Shown here one piece after another: positions 33,502 through 43,651 of a stretch of DNA of 64,000 nt (positions are counted from its first letter, which is position 1; each line of letters begins with the position of its first letter). The notes beneath the pieces are model-generated. The model ran no database searches and was not told the DNA's origin. It worked only from the letters and a program-made list of their open reading frames with translations. The translations under genes were made by a program, and so were the position numbers. Where the stretch lies: contig NZ_JQFJ01000002.1 in NCBI RefSeq assembly GCF_000763945.1, positions 620,001 through 684,000 on the forward strand, written 5' to 3'. This DNA comes from Sphingopyxis sp. MWB1 (GTDB taxonomy: Bacteria > Pseudomonadota > Alphaproteobacteria > Sphingomonadales > Sphingomonadaceae).

Positions 33502-33767
33502 TCGACCTGTCGAGCCCCGTCGCCAATGCCATCGGCCTGTGCGGGACGGCCTGCGTCCTTGCGGCCTATGCCTATATCAATATGGCGACGAAGCCCAATC
33601 CGATCCTGTTCAACGGCGTCAACCTCGCCGGCGCGCTGCTGCTGCTCGTGTCGCTGATGGTTCACTTCAACCTCGCCTCCTTCCTGCTTGAAATCGCCTG
33701 GGGGAGTATTGCCATCTGGGGCCTGGTGCGCGGTTGGCGGCAACGCCGGGCGAGGAGCGCACAATGA
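33498..33767 (+). CDS. Small membrane protein between aroA and cmk
   Basis: An 89-aa protein with three membrane segments (NAIGLCGTACVLAAYAYINM, ILFNGVNLAGALLLLVSLMV, FLLEIAWGSIAIWGLV). It resembles the CBU_0592-type small membrane family. It overlaps aroA and cmk by 4 bp on each side, so it is translated within that operon. Confidence 0.72.
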   Translation: MIDLSSPVANAIGLCGTACVLAAYAYINMATKPNPILFNGVNLAGALLLLVSLMVHFNLASFLLEIAWGSIAIWGLVRGWRQRRARSAQ

Positions 33768-34393
33768 TTATCGCCGTTGACGGCCCCACTGCGTCGGGCA
33801 AGGGGACGATTGCCCAGGCGCTGGGACGGCATTTCGGCTTGCCGGTGCTCGATACGGGGCTGCTTTACCGCGCGGTCGGTTTTCAGACCCAGCAGCGCGG
33901 CGGCGACCCCGATCGGGCGGCGGACGCCCTCGCCGCCTGTGACTTCCCCGATACGCTTCTGGAGAATCCGGCGCTGCGCCATGAAAGCAGCGGGGGCCTC
34001 GCCAGCCGCGTCTCCATTCACCCCGAAGTGCGCTCCGCCCTGCTGCAGCGCCAGCGCGATTTCGCCAATCAGCCGGGGGGCGCGGTGCTCGACGGTCGTG
34101 ACATCGGCACAGTGATCGCTCCCCATGCCGATGCCAAGCTGTTCGTGACCGCCACGGCCGAAGAACGCGCGCGGCGGCGCCATGGCGAAATGGTCGAGCG
34201 CGGCATTTCGCTCGGCTATGAAGAAGTGCTCGCCGATATCCGGGCGCGCGATGCCCGCGACATGGGCCGCGCCGATGCGCCGCTGATCCGTGCCGAGGAT
34301 GCCATGCTACTCGACACCAGCCGCATGGACCGCGCCGCCGCCATCGCCGCCGCCATCGCGTTCGTCGAAGGGAAATTGGCGACACCGGGCTGA
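33764..34393 (+). CDS. cmk: Cytidylate kinase
   Basis: A 209-aa NMP kinase from ATG 33764 (MIIAVDGPTASGKGT). P-loop GPTASGKGT, DTGLLYRAVG substrate loop, VLDGRDIGTVIAP, and lid Arg residues in EERARRRHGEM. It phosphorylates CMP/dCMP. The aroA-cmk-rpsA order is widely conserved. Confidence 0.95.
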   Translation: MIIAVDGPTASGKGTIAQALGRHFGLPVLDTGLLYRAVGFQTQQRGGDPDRAADALAACDFPDTLLENPALRHESSGGLASRVSIHPEVRSALLQRQRDFANQPGGAVLDGRDIGTVIAPHADAKLFVTATAEERARRRHGEMVERGISLGYEEVLADIRARDARDMGRADAPLIRAEDAMLLDTSRMDRAAAIAAAIAFVEGKLATPG

Positions 34394-34860
34394 AGAGGAA
34401 TTCGCGCCGAGGCGCAGAGAGCGCAGAGGGATTGAATTCACGCGGAGACGCGGAGGCGAGAAAGAAAGCCGCTTCGCGGCAGGCGCGCTCTCTCTCCGCG
34501 TCTCCGCGTCTCCGCGCGAAACTTCCCGCCCCCCCTCTGCTCTGGGCCTCTGCGCGAATCCTTCCTCTCCCCCTCCGGGCCGCACCCGCCTTTTTCCTTG
34601 CTGATGCCTGCTTTTCCGCCTATACGCGCGCGGTCCGACGGGCATTGCCGGTCGAGGCACGGTCAGACCGTCGCTCCCTATAATCGAGCGTCGGGCGTGA
34701 TGGGGATGCACCCGTCGCGCCCTTTTTGCTTTGCCCACGCCTTGATCCCGGCCTTGTTCGAAGGATGTCTTGCCGAGCATTCGGCTGGCAGGACGGATCG
34801 GCCAAAAGACCAGCGGAACCAACCGCTTGGCCGGAACAAATGAAGTAAGGAATGTAGTTT
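34394..34860. repeat. cmk-rpsA intergenic region with long inverted repeat
   Basis: About 467 bp without a gene. Bases 34400-34559 form a long imperfect inverted repeat: the outer arms start and end as ATTCGCGC / GCGCGAAT and share GAGGC...CAGAG blocks, and the inner arms are CGCGGAGACGCGGAG / CTCCGCGTCTCCGCG. Such Cys-rich-codon-like GAGACGCGGAG repeats are dispersed elements in many genomes. The rest should hold the rpsA promoter and leader. Confidence 0.7.
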
Positions 34861-36570
34861 ATGGCCTCTACGGCTTTTCCGACGCGCGACGATTTCGCCG
34901 CGATGCTCGATGAATCGCTGGGCGGCGCCGACGGCGGCTTTGAAGGCCGCGTTGTCAAGGGCACCGTAACCGGCATCGAAAATGACATGGCAGTGATCGA
35001 CATTGGCCTGAAGAGCGAAGGCCGCGTTGCGCTTCGCGAATTCGCCATGCCGGGCCAGAAGGCCGATCTGAAGATCGGTGACGAAGTCGAAGTTTATGTC
35101 GACCGTGTCGAAAATGCCAATGGCGAAACCATGCTGTCGCGCGACCGTGCGCGCCGCGAAGCTGCGTGGGACCGCCTTGAAGAAGAATTTACCAAGGAAG
35201 CCCGCGTCGAAGGCGTTATCTTCGGCCGCGTCAAGGGCGGCTTCACCGTCGATCTCGGCGGCGCCGTGGCCTTCCTTCCCGGCAGCCAGGTCGATATCCG
35301 CCCCGTGCGCGACGTCGGCCCGCTGATGGACCTGCCGCAGCCCTTCCAGATCCTGAAAATGGACCGTCGCCGCGGCAATATCGTCGTGTCGCGCCGCGCC
35401 ATTCTGGAAGAAACGCGCGCTGAACAGCGTTCGGGCCTGATCCAGAACCTCGAAGAGGGCCAGATCATCGAAGGCGCGGTGAAGAATATCACCGACTATG
35501 GCGCCTTCGTCGACCTCGGCGGCATCGACGGCCTGCTCCATGTCACCGACATGAGCTACAAGCGCGTCAATCACCCGAGCGAAATCATCAACATCGGCGA
35601 CACGGTCAAGGTGCAGATCATCCGCATCAACCGCGACACGCAGCGCATCAGCCTTGGCATGAAGCAGCTGGAAGCCGATCCCTGGGAAGGCGTCGCCGCC
35701 AAATATCCGGTTGGCGCCAAGCTTTCGGGCACGGTCACCAACATCACCGACTATGGCGCGTTCGTCGAACTCGAACCCGGCATCGAAGGCCTGGTCCACG
35801 TCAGCGAAATGTCGTGGGTCAAGAAGAATGTTCACCCCGGCAAGATCGTTTCGACCAGCCAGGAAGTCGAAGTGCTCGTCCTCGAAGTCGACAGCGAAAA
35901 GCGTCGTATTTCGCTGGGCCTCAAGCAGGCGCAGTCGAACCCCTGGGGCGCCTTTGCCGATGCGCATCCCATTGGCAGCGTCGTCGAAGGCGAAGTCAAG
36001 AATGCGACCGAATTCGGCCTGTTCGTCGGCCTGCCCGGCGACGTCGATGGCATGGTCCACATGTCGGACATCGCCTGGGGCATTTCGGGCGAAGAAGCGC
36101 TGCACCTCCACCGCAAGGGCGAGCAGGTGCAGGTCGTCGTTCTCGACGTCGATGTCGAGAAGGAACGCATCAGCCTTGGCATCAAGCAGCTTGAAAAGGG
36201 TGCGCCTGCCGTGGGCGCCGGCGCCGCTGCCGGATCGCTCAAGAAGAATGACGTCGTGACCGTCACCGTTCTTGAAGTGCGCGACAATGGCCTTGAAGTG
36301 CAGGCTGGCGACGATGGCGCCACCGGCTTCATCAAGCGCGCCGACCTTGGCCGCGACCGTGACGAGCAGCGCCCCGAGCGCTTCCAGGTCGGGCAGAAGT
36401 TCGACGCGATGGTTGTTGGCTTCGACCGTTCGAAAAAGCCGAACTTCTCGGTCAAGGCGATGCAGATCGCCGAAGAGAAGCAGGCTGTCGCCCAATATGG
36501 TTCGTCGGACTCGGGCGCCTCGCTCGGCGACATCCTTGGCGAAGCGCTGAAGGCTGGCAAGAAGGACTAA
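34861..36570 (+). CDS. rpsA: 30S ribosomal protein S1
   Basis: A 569-aa protein with six S1 RNA-binding repeats, each showing the F/Y-G-A-F-V-x-L ... G-L-V/L-H-x-S/T pattern, for example ITDYGAFVDLGGIDGLLH and ITDYGAFVELEPGIEGLVH. It unfolds mRNA for initiation on the 30S subunit. AAGGA lies about 10 bases before the ATG. Confidence 0.97.
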   Translation: MASTAFPTRDDFAAMLDESLGGADGGFEGRVVKGTVTGIENDMAVIDIGLKSEGRVALREFAMPGQKADLKIGDEVEVYVDRVENANGETMLSRDRARREAAWDRLEEEFTKEARVEGVIFGRVKGGFTVDLGGAVAFLPGSQVDIRPVRDVGPLMDLPQPFQILKMDRRRGNIVVSRRAILEETRAEQRSGLIQNLEEGQIIEGAVKNITDYGAFVDLGGIDGLLHVTDMSYKRVNHPSEIINIGDTVKVQIIRINRDTQRISLGMKQLEADPWEGVAAKYPVGAKLSGTVTNITDYGAFVELEPGIEGLVHVSEMSWVKKNVHPGKIVSTSQEVEVLVLEVDSEKRRISLGLKQAQSNPWGAFADAHPIGSVVEGEVKNATEFGLFVGLPGDVDGMVHMSDIAWGISGEEALHLHRKGEQVQVVVLDVDVEKERISLGIKQLEKGAPAVGAGAAAGSLKKNDVVTVTVLEVRDNGLEVQAGDDGATGFIKRADLGRDRDEQRPERFQVGQKFDAMVVGFDRSKKPNFSVKAMQIAEEKQAVAQYGSSDSGASLGDILGEALKAGKKD

Positions 36571-36593
36571 TCTTTCTTTCACGCCAAATAATG

Positions 36594-36627
36594 AAAGGCC
36601 CGCAGAGTGTCCCTCTGCGGGCCTTTT
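36594..36627 (+). terminator. rpsA terminator
   Basis: Perfect 14-bp stem AAAGGCCCGCAGAG / CTCTGCGGGCCTTT with loop TGTCC, 23 bp after the rpsA stop. Confidence 0.9.
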
Positions 36628-36771
36628 GCTTTGGGCGATATATTTTGACGCCCCCTTGTTTCATGATAATCTTGGCTTTGCGTTGGGAGGGGGCCTTACG
36701 CATCCGTGCCGCAGCACTCCGGTTTCAAGAGTGTCGGGAGGGCGCGCGCGATGTGTCACAAGGGGAAGTAT

Positions 36772-37050
36772 ATGATCCGGTCCGAACTGGTTCAAAAGAT
36801 CGCCAACGAGAACAGCGACTTGCGTCTCGATGAAGTCGAACGCATAGTCGATACTTTCTTTGATTCCATTGTCGAGCAACTGGCCGCTGGGGGGCGCGTG
36901 GAGTTGCGTGGCTTTGGCGCTTTTTCGACTCGCGCCCGCGAATCACGCACGGGCCGCAACCCCCGCACGGGCGAGCCGGTGGCCGTCGAGGCCAAAAAAG
37001 TGCCCTATTTTAAGCCCGGCAAGGAAATGCGCGAGCGCTTGAACGACTAA
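36772..37050 (+). CDS. ihfB: Integration host factor beta subunit
   Basis: A 92-aa HU/IHF protein from ATG 36772 with AGGGGAAG upstream. [40 protein letters not shown], then the DNA-intercalating arm [12 protein letters not shown] and [13 protein letters not shown]. It bends DNA as a heterodimer with IhfA. rpsA-ihfB adjacency is conserved. Confidence 0.94.
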   Translation: MIRSELVQKIANENSDLRLDEVERIVDTFFDSIVEQLAAGGRVELRGFGAFSTRARESRTGRNPRTGEPVAVEAKKVPYFKPGKEMRERLND

Positions 37051-37075
37051 TTCTTCGTTACGGCCATGGCCACAC

Positions 37076-37117
37076 AGCAAAGCGATCTTTGGCTTTCGTG
37101 CCGAAGATCGCTTTGCT
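37076..37117. terminator. Bidirectional terminator between ihfB and ABC permease
   Basis: 14-bp perfect stem AGCAAAGCGATCTT / AAGATCGCTTTGCT with a 14-base interior that can pair partly (GGC/GCC). It lies between convergent genes. Confidence 0.75.
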
Positions 37118-37159
37118 GCATTTCCCTTCCAGGAAATGTGGGGAGAGGGTTAAGCCCAA

Positions 37160-37927
37160 TCAGTTTTTGAGGCGGTATCCGGTACGGAACATCCAGAAAA
37201 TCACTGCCAGGCAAAGCAGGAAGAAAAAGCTGACCGCGGCCATGCTCACCCCGATGCCGACATCGCCTTGCCCGAAGAAAGTCCAGCGAAACCCGCTGAT
37301 CAGATAGACGACGGGGTTGAACAAGGTCACCGTCTGCCAAGCCTTGGGCAGCATATCGAGCGAATAGAAGGCGCCGCCAAGAAATGTCAGCGGATAGACG
37401 ACCAGCATGGGTATGACCTGAAGCTGTTCGAAACTTTGCGCCCAAATGCCGATGATGAAGCCGAAGAGGCAGAAGGTCACCGCCATCAAAAGCATGAATC
37501 CCACCATCAACGCGGGATGCGCGACCTGAACATCGACGAACAGGTGGGCGGTTGCGAAGATGATCGTTCCGATGATCACCGATTTGGTCGCCGCCGCGCC
37601 GACATAAGCGATCAGCAACTCCAGCGGCGACATGGGCGCCGAGAGCATTTCGTAGATCGTGCCCGTCCATTTGGGCATATAGATGCCGAAACTCGCATTA
37701 CTGATGCTTTCGGTGAACATGGTGAGCATCATCAGGCCCGGCACGATGAAGGCGCCATAGGATATGGCGTTCACCTCGGTCATCCGGCTGCCGATCGCTG
37801 AACCAAAGACCACGAAATAAAGCGCGGTCGTAATCACCGGCAACATCAGGCTGGTCCAGAAGGTCCGGCCAAAGCGGGCCATTTCGAACATATAGATGGC
37901 GCGAATGCCGCGCATATTGCCGATCAT
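37160..37927 (-). CDS. ABC-2 type transporter permease
   Basis: A 255-aa permease with six membrane segments ([106 protein letters not shown]). The ABC-2 signature region is [17 protein letters not shown]. It overlaps its ATPase gene by 4 bp. It exports an unknown substrate. Confidence 0.92.
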   Translation of the reverse strand: MIGNMRGIRAIYMFEMARFGRTFWTSLMLPVITTALYFVVFGSAIGSRMTEVNAISYGAFIVPGLMMLTMFTESISNASFGIYMPKWTGTIYEMLSAPMSPLELLIAYVGAAATKSVIIGTIIFATAHLFVDVQVAHPALMVGFMLLMAVTFCLFGFIIGIWAQSFEQLQVIPMLVVYPLTFLGGAFYSLDMLPKAWQTVTLFNPVVYLISGFRWTFFGQGDVGIGVSMAAVSFFFLLCLAVIFWMFRTGYRLKN

Positions 37928-38871
37928 TGCGCCTGCTCCTGCGCGTCAGTGCGGTCGCGGACAAGTCCGACGAAAATATCCTCCAGCGAACTTTGCCGCG
38001 TGTTGAGGTCTTTAAAAGCAATGCCAAGATCGCTCATCCGGCGCAGCAGCGAGGGCACACCTGTCGCTTCTGCCTGGCTGTCGAATTCATAGACAAGCTC
38101 ATGCCCCTCCCCCGCCAGTTCGAGTGTCCAGTCGGACAAGCCTTGCGGGATAGCCGCCAGAGGTTCGGCGAGATTGAGTGTCAGCGTTTTACGTCCCAAT
38201 TTCTTGATCAGCGCATGTTTCTCTTCGACCAGGATCAGGCGGCCCTTGCTGATCACGCCCACGCGATCGGCCATTTCCTCGGCCTCTTCGATATAATGGG
38301 TAGTGAGGATGACGGTGACGCCGCGTTCGCGCAGCCCTCGCACCATGTTCCACATGTCGCGGCGCAGCTCGACATCGACTCCGGCCGTGGGCTCGTCAAG
38401 AAACAAGACTTCCGGTTCATGGCTGAGCGCCTTGGCGATCATCACCCGGCGCTTCATTCCCCCCGATAATTCCATGATCTTGGCATCGCGCTTGTCCCAC
38501 AGGGAGAGGTCGCGCAGCAATTGCTCGATAAAGGCGGGGTCGCGCGGCTTGCCGAACAGGCCGCGCGAAAAGGTCACGGTGGTGATGACCTTTTCAAAGG
38601 CGTCGGTGTGCAGCTCCTGCGGCACCAGTCCGATCATCGCCCGCGCCGCGCGATAGTCCCGCTGATGATCGTGGCCGCCGACGGTCACCGTCCCACTGCT
38701 GGGAGTAACAATGCCGCAGATAATGCTGATCAGCGTCGTCTTGCCCGCCCCATTGGGGCCAAGGAGAGCAAAAATCTCCCCTTTGGCTATGCTGAGATTG
38801 ACGTCCGAAAGCGCCCGGTGGCCGCTTTTATACTCTTTGCCGAGCCCGGCAATGTCGAGGACCATTTCCAT
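37924..38871 (-). CDS. ABC transporter ATPase (ABC-2 type)
   Basis: A 315-aa ATPase with Walker [14 protein letters not shown]-loop [10 protein letters not shown], signature LSGGMKRR, Walker [13 protein letters not shown] and switch His [13 protein letters not shown]. The C-terminal extension of about 90 residues is typical of NodI/CcmA-like exporters. Forms the transporter with the overlapping permease. Starts at 38871 and 38865 are both possible. Confidence 0.94.
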   Translation of the reverse strand: MEMVLDIAGLGKEYKSGHRALSDVNLSIAKGEIFALLGPNGAGKTTLISIICGIVTPSSGTVTVGGHDHQRDYRAARAMIGLVPQELHTDAFEKVITTVTFSRGLFGKPRDPAFIEQLLRDLSLWDKRDAKIMELSGGMKRRVMIAKALSHEPEVLFLDEPTAGVDVELRRDMWNMVRGLRERGVTVILTTHYIEEAEEMADRVGVISKGRLILVEEKHALIKKLGRKTLTLNLAEPLAAIPQGLSDWTLELAGEGHELVYEFDSQAEATGVPSLLRRMSDLGIAFKDLNTRQSSLEDIFVGLVRDRTDAQEQAQ

Positions 38872-38961
38872 GCCACCCTATGTAGGGGCACGATATGACA
38901 AGTAAAAGCCGCAAACATCACTTGACCTGACGCGCGCCATCGGCTTTCCCGTGCGCGGTGC

Positions 38962-39048
38962 GCGGACGTGGCGGAACCGGTAGACGCAGCAGACTTAAAA
39001 TCTGCTATCCATATGGGTGTGCGGGTTCGAGTCCCGCCGTCCGCACCA
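38962..39048 (+). tRNA. tRNA-Leu(TAA)
   Basis: An 87-nt class II tRNA with encoded CCA, acceptor GCGGACG/CGTCCGC, a long variable arm and anticodon loop ACTTAAAAT (TAA). Confidence 0.95.
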
Positions 39049-39176
39049 GATTTCTCCAATATAAGCGGCACAAGAAACGCGACACGGTCTTTGCCCCAAA
39101 GCCGCGCGGCACCGGTTCCCGTAGCGCGCCCGGCTCGCTATGCTGCATGCCATCGGCGCATGACGAAAGGATGGAA

Positions 39177-40691
39177 ATGACGGCAGAAACGAGCCGCACA
39201 GGCGCAGGAAAAAGCCTGGCGACGCGCGCGGCGGCCGCGATGCTGCTTTTTTCCACAGCCAGTTGCGGCCTGTTTGGCGAGCAGGGACCCGTGCGTGTCG
39301 CCGCGATCGGGCCGCTTAATCCCGCCGCCAATCCCATTAATGGCGAGTTGTCGGCGCCCAACGTCGCCCTGCTTGATGCCACCTCGCAAGGATTGGTGGC
39401 TTATGATGGCGACGGCCAGATCGAGCCCGGGCTTGCCGAACGCTGGACCGTTACCAAAGATGGCCGCAGCTATATTTTCCGTATTCGCGAGGCGCGCTGG
39501 ACCGATGGAAAAAAGGTTCTGGCCAAGGATGTAGCGGGAATTTTGCGATCCTATGTGGGGCCAAACAGTCGCCATCCGCTGAAAGATGATTTCCCGGAAA
39601 TAGAGGCGATCCGGGCGATGACCGAAAGCGTCGTCGAAATCCGATTGCTGGTGCCGCAGCCCGAGCTGCTGGAACTGCTGGCGCAGCCCTCAATGGCCAT
39701 TGTTCGCAAAGGTGGCGGATGGGGGCCGATGCGCGCCCACAAAATCGGGCGCGCGATGCTGCTGTCCCCTGCCCCCGACCCCTTGGCTGAGGACCCGGAA
39801 GTCGCCGAAGCCGCGGCGCGCAATCCGGCCGCTGCAATCGAGCTGATTGGTACCGATGCGCCGCGCGCGTTGGCCCGGTTCAAAAATGGTTATGCCGACG
39901 GCGTGCTGGGGGGCCGTTTTTCCACGCTCCCTTATTATGTTGCATCGAACATCGGGAGGGCGCGCCTAGTGGTCGATCCTGCGCCAGGGCTGTTCGGCCT
40001 GGCCTTTGTCCAGGCAGAGGGTTTTCTGGCAACGGACAATAATCGAGACGCGCTTGTCCGCCTGATCCGTCGCCAGCGGGTGATCGGCGCCTTCGGCCTG
40101 TCGGAGTGGAACACACAGGTGACGCTTCGCCCGGTTCATCACCTTCGCGATGACAACGGCCCGCCTTTGCTTCCCGGATGGGCCGAATATGACGATGCTT
40201 CGCGCATCGCGCAGGCCAAGCGGGTGGTGGATGCCTGGCGGCGCGCCGGACGCGATATAGCTCCGCTGAAGATTGCCGTGCCCGACTTGCCCGGCGGGCG
40301 TATCCTTTTCGCCTATATCGCTGCCGATTTCGCACAGGTCGGGATTGAGTGTGTACGCGTGTCGATGAAAGAGAAAGCCGACCTCAAACTCATCGATGAA
40401 GTGGCCCCGCATGACGATCCGATATGGGCCCTGCGCCGTCTTTCGTGCCGCCCGGACACGCTGTGCAATCGCGAAGCGCAAAATCTGATCGACCAAGCGA
40501 CGCTCAACACCGATCCGACCCAACGCGCAGAGCAAATGGCGCAGGCCGAGAAAATCCTCGAACGCTATGCTCCCTTCATTCCGTTGGCGACCCCGCTCCG
40601 CTGGTCGGTTACAAGCCAGCGGCTGACGGGACTGCGCGCCAATGCCCATTCGCAGCACCCGTTGAATCGATTGGTTGCGCCCCCCAAATAG
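39177..40691 (+). CDS. Peptide/nickel-type ABC substrate-binding lipoprotein
   Basis: A 504-aa SBP family 5 protein. Start ATG 39177 (MTAETSRTG) with AAAGGAT upstream; nearby ATGs at 39147 and 39171 are alternatives. The lipobox is STASC (signal LATRAAAAMLLFSTASCG), so the mature protein is lipid-anchored. SBP_bac_5 features: SQGLVAYDGDGQIEPGLAERW, YIFRIREARWTDGKKVLAKDV. No permease or ATPase genes are adjacent, so it may work alone or with distant partners. Confidence 0.88.
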   Translation: MTAETSRTGAGKSLATRAAAAMLLFSTASCGLFGEQGPVRVAAIGPLNPAANPINGELSAPNVALLDATSQGLVAYDGDGQIEPGLAERWTVTKDGRSYIFRIREARWTDGKKVLAKDVAGILRSYVGPNSRHPLKDDFPEIEAIRAMTESVVEIRLLVPQPELLELLAQPSMAIVRKGGGWGPMRAHKIGRAMLLSPAPDPLAEDPEVAEAAARNPAAAIELIGTDAPRALARFKNGYADGVLGGRFSTLPYYVASNIGRARLVVDPAPGLFGLAFVQAEGFLATDNNRDALVRLIRRQRVIGAFGLSEWNTQVTLRPVHHLRDDNGPPLLPGWAEYDDASRIAQAKRVVDAWRRAGRDIAPLKIAVPDLPGGRILFAYIAADFAQVGIECVRVSMKEKADLKLIDEVAPHDDPIWALRRLSCRPDTLCNREAQNLIDQATLNTDPTQRAEQMAQAEKILERYAPFIPLATPLRWSVTSQRLTGLRANAHSQHPLNRLVAPPK

Positions 40692-40732
40692 CAGCAACGC
40701 GCTCGCTTCCGGGCGCTTGGAAAGGACCCCCT

Positions 40733-41155
40733 ATGGCCCCTTCAAAAGTAGATCCCGACGCCATTTTCGACGCGATCGTTGCCGACCGGACCAATCCCGC
40801 CGCCCTGCGGAAACGGGTCGAAATGCTGGAAATGATATTGGAGCGCAGCTTTGTCATCCCGGGGATCAACCGTCCCATCGGCCTTGACGCCATTGTCGGG
40901 CTGGTTCCGGTCATCGGCGATGTCATCACCGCTGTCATGGGCGCCTATCTGATCTGGGAAGCGCGCAATCTGGGCATGCCAAAATGGAAAATCGCCCGGA
41001 TGATGGGCAATTTGGGAATCGATACGGCGCTGGGCGCCGTGCCCCTGGTCGGCGATGCCTTTGATTTCATGTTCCGGTCGAACACCCGCAATCTGCGGAT
41101 CATCATAAAGCATCTCGACAAACATCATCCCGGCAGCCGGATCATCGACCAATAG
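40733..41155 (+). CDS. DUF4112 family membrane protein
   Basis: A 140-aa protein with the DUF4112 pattern: RVEMLEMILERSFVIPGIN, GLDAIVGLVPVIGDVITAVMG (membrane segment), and a repeat-like second half LGIDTALGAVPLVGDAFDFMFRSNTRN. It follows the lipoprotein gene closely on the same strand. Function unknown. Confidence 0.85.
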   Translation: MAPSKVDPDAIFDAIVADRTNPAALRKRVEMLEMILERSFVIPGINRPIGLDAIVGLVPVIGDVITAVMGAYLIWEARNLGMPKWKIARMMGNLGIDTALGAVPLVGDAFDFMFRSNTRNLRIIIKHLDKHHPGSRIIDQ

Positions 41156-41233
41156 CGCGCGACGCTGGCCGCTTCCCCGGGGTGTCTGATGATGCTAGCA
41201 CAGCATCAGCTATAATCAGATGGAGAGCCCCCC

Positions 41234-43351
41234 ATGATCCGCACCGGCCTGCTCGCGCTTGCCCTGTCCACCACCGCCGTCGCCGCCATTGCGGCCGACC
41301 AGAATACAGCCGACCCCTGGCTGTGGCTGGAGGAGATTGAGGGCAATAAGGCGCTGGGCTGGGTAAAGGCCGAAAATGCCGAGGCCGATGCCCTGCTGTT
41401 GGGCAGCGAGGGCTATGAAGCCGACCGCGCCCGCGCGCGCGCCATCCTCGACGATGACCGGCAGATTGCGATGCCGGGCACGGTCATGGGCGGCCAGATC
41501 ACCAATTTCTGGCGCGATGCCAATAATCCGCGCGGCATATGGCGGCAAAGCCCGCTCGATGCCTGGCTGGCCGGAAAGCCCGAATGGACGACGCTGATCG
41601 ACGTCGATGCGCTGGGCAAGGCCGAAGGAAAAAGCTGGGTCTGGCATGGCGCCGACTGCCTTGCCCCCGATTATCGCCGCTGCCTCGTTTCGCTCAGCCC
41701 CGGCGGCACCGATGCCGATGTCGTGCGCGAATGGGACCGCACGACCAAAAGCTTTGTCGAAGGCGGCTTCACCCTGCCCGAAGCGAAGAGCAGCGTAACC
41801 TGGGAAGATGCCGACACTTTGCTGGTCGCCACCGACTTCGGGGAAGGCAGCATGACGGCATCGGGCTATCCGCGCATCGTCAAGCGGTGGAAGCGCGGCA
41901 CGCCGCTGGCGAGCGCCAAAACCCTCGTCGAAGGACAGGCGGATGACGTCGGCATGGGCGTTTATGGCGTCATGGACGGCGACAACCGCTGGACGCTGAT
42001 CAGCCGCAACAAGAGCTTTTACACCAGCGATTATTATCTGCCCGCGGCCAAGGGCGGCGCCTATGTCAAGGCGGCCATCCCCGACACCGCCGACCTGCGC
42101 GCGCTGCTCGATGGCCAAGCGATCATCTTCCTCAACAAGGATTTTGCGGGCCATGGCCAGGGCGCGCTCATTTCCATGCCGCTCGCCGAACTGGCGGCCG
42201 GTCGCAAGCCGGCGGTGACCCCGGTCATGACCCCCACCAAGGCGCAGGCGATCGAAGAGGTGGCGACAAGCGACCATCTGCTCTGGGTCAAGGCGCTCGA
42301 CGATGTAGAGGGCAAGCTGTTCGCGCTGCGCCGCGATCCCGCGACGGGGGAGTGGAGCCAGCAAGCCGTGCCGGTGGCCGACAATGCCACGGTGAAGATC
42401 GCGGGAACTGTTGGCGCGCGCGATCTGGCGCTCGTCACGGCGGAAACGATGATCGCCCCGCCGACGCTTTACGCCGTCGATGCCGCCAAGGGCGCAAAGC
42501 CGAAGGTCGTGCAGAGCCTGCCCGCCGCCTTTGACGCCGCCGGGATGAGCGTGGAGAAACGTTTCGCCACCTCGCGCGACGGAACCAAAATCCCCTATTT
42601 TCTCGTCCGCAAGGCGGGCGCCACCGGCCCCGTTCCCGCGCTCGTCCACGCCTATGGCGGCTTTCGCGCCGCGCAGACCCCCGGCTATCTGACCGGCCAG
42701 CCCTATCGCGCCGGGCCGCTGGGACTGTTCTGGGTCGAGGATGGCAATGCCTATGTCCTCGCCAATATCCGTGGCGGGGGGGAATATGGCCCGCGCTGGC
42801 ATGATGCGGCGCTGCGCGAAAAGCGGCAGAACAGCTTTGACGATCTGCATGCCGTCGCCGAGGATCTGGTAGAAACCGGCGTCAGCGCCAAGGGCAAGAT
42901 CGCCATTTCGGGCCGGTCGAACGGCGGCGTGCTCGTCGGCGCGGCGATGACGCAGCGCCCCGATCTTTATGGCGCCGTCATCTCCGGATCACCGCTCAAG
43001 GACATGAAGCGCTATAACAAGCTGCTCGCCGGAGCCTCCTGGGTCGCCGAATATGGCGATCCTGACAATCCGGACGACTGGGCCTTCATGTCCCAATATT
43101 CGCCCTATCAGAATATCCGCAAGGGCATCACCTATCCGCCGATCTTCCTTTACCTCTCGACCAAGGATGACCGCGTCCATCCCGGCCATGCGCGCAAATT
43201 TGCCGCACGGCTGAAAGAATATGGCAATCGCGTCTATTATCACGAGCATCTGGAGGGCGGCCATTCGGTCGGCGCCGACCATGCCGAAGACGCGGTGCGC
43301 GCCGCCATGCTCCACGCCTTTCTGAAGCGCGAACTGGTCGATTCCGAATAA
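41234..43351 (+). CDS. Prolyl oligopeptidase family serine peptidase (S9A)
   Basis: A 705-aa exported peptidase. Signal peptide MIRTGLLALALSTTAVAAIAA. The N-terminal beta-propeller spans about 50-420, and the C-terminal alpha/beta hydrolase holds the triad: Ser in SGRSNGGVLVGAAM, Asp in STKDDRVHPGHARKF, His in LEGGHSVGADH. NIRGGGEYGPRWHDAAL is the family active-site loop. It cleaves short proline-containing peptides in the periplasm. A TATAAT lies 17 bp before the start. Confidence 0.95.
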   Translation: MIRTGLLALALSTTAVAAIAADQNTADPWLWLEEIEGNKALGWVKAENAEADALLLGSEGYEADRARARAILDDDRQIAMPGTVMGGQITNFWRDANNPRGIWRQSPLDAWLAGKPEWTTLIDVDALGKAEGKSWVWHGADCLAPDYRRCLVSLSPGGTDADVVREWDRTTKSFVEGGFTLPEAKSSVTWEDADTLLVATDFGEGSMTASGYPRIVKRWKRGTPLASAKTLVEGQADDVGMGVYGVMDGDNRWTLISRNKSFYTSDYYLPAAKGGAYVKAAIPDTADLRALLDGQAIIFLNKDFAGHGQGALISMPLAELAAGRKPAVTPVMTPTKAQAIEEVATSDHLLWVKALDDVEGKLFALRRDPATGEWSQQAVPVADNATVKIAGTVGARDLALVTAETMIAPPTLYAVDAAKGAKPKVVQSLPAAFDAAGMSVEKRFATSRDGTKIPYFLVRKAGATGPVPALVHAYGGFRAAQTPGYLTGQPYRAGPLGLFWVEDGNAYVLANIRGGGEYGPRWHDAALREKRQNSFDDLHAVAEDLVETGVSAKGKIAISGRSNGGVLVGAAMTQRPDLYGAVISGSPLKDMKRYNKLLAGASWVAEYGDPDNPDDWAFMSQYSPYQNIRKGITYPPIFLYLSTKDDRVHPGHARKFAARLKEYGNRVYYHEHLEGGHSVGADHAEDAVRAAMLHAFLKRELVDSE

Positions 43352-43487
43352 GGCCTTCACCCCTGCCCGGCTTTTCCCGCAAAGGCCGGGCAAGCCCTTT
43401 GCGCGTCCCGAAACGGGCTGAACCCGGACGCGGAACAGCGCGGCGCCGAAGCGCCGCTCCTTCAAAATTGTCGAAGAAGAAAGAAGA

Positions 43488-43573
43488 TGGTGGACAGGGC
43501 TGGATTCGAACCAGCGTACGGAAACCCGGGCAGATTTACAGTCTGCTGCCTTTAACCACTCGGCCACCTGTCC
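43488..43573 (-). tRNA. tRNA-Tyr(GTA)
   Basis: An 86-nt class II tRNA with encoded CCA, acceptor GGACAGG/CCTGTCC, anticodon loop ACTGTAAAT (GTA) and a long variable arm. Confidence 0.95.
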
Positions 43574-43651
43574 ATGGGGCCCGTCTGGGAAGCGGTCCAA
43601 TGGCGAAACGAGGCTTGCCTGTCAATGCCAGTCGTGGAAAAGGCCACACCT

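Noticed and set aside
34678..36582. A 634-codon minus-strand open frame opposite rpsA
   Set aside because: It is a mirror of S1 codon use in high-GC DNA; rpsA on the other strand has six clear S1 repeats.
41216..42850. A 544-codon minus-strand open frame opposite the prolyl oligopeptidase
   Set aside because: The plus-strand gene has a signal peptide and full catalytic triad; the antisense frame has no domain.
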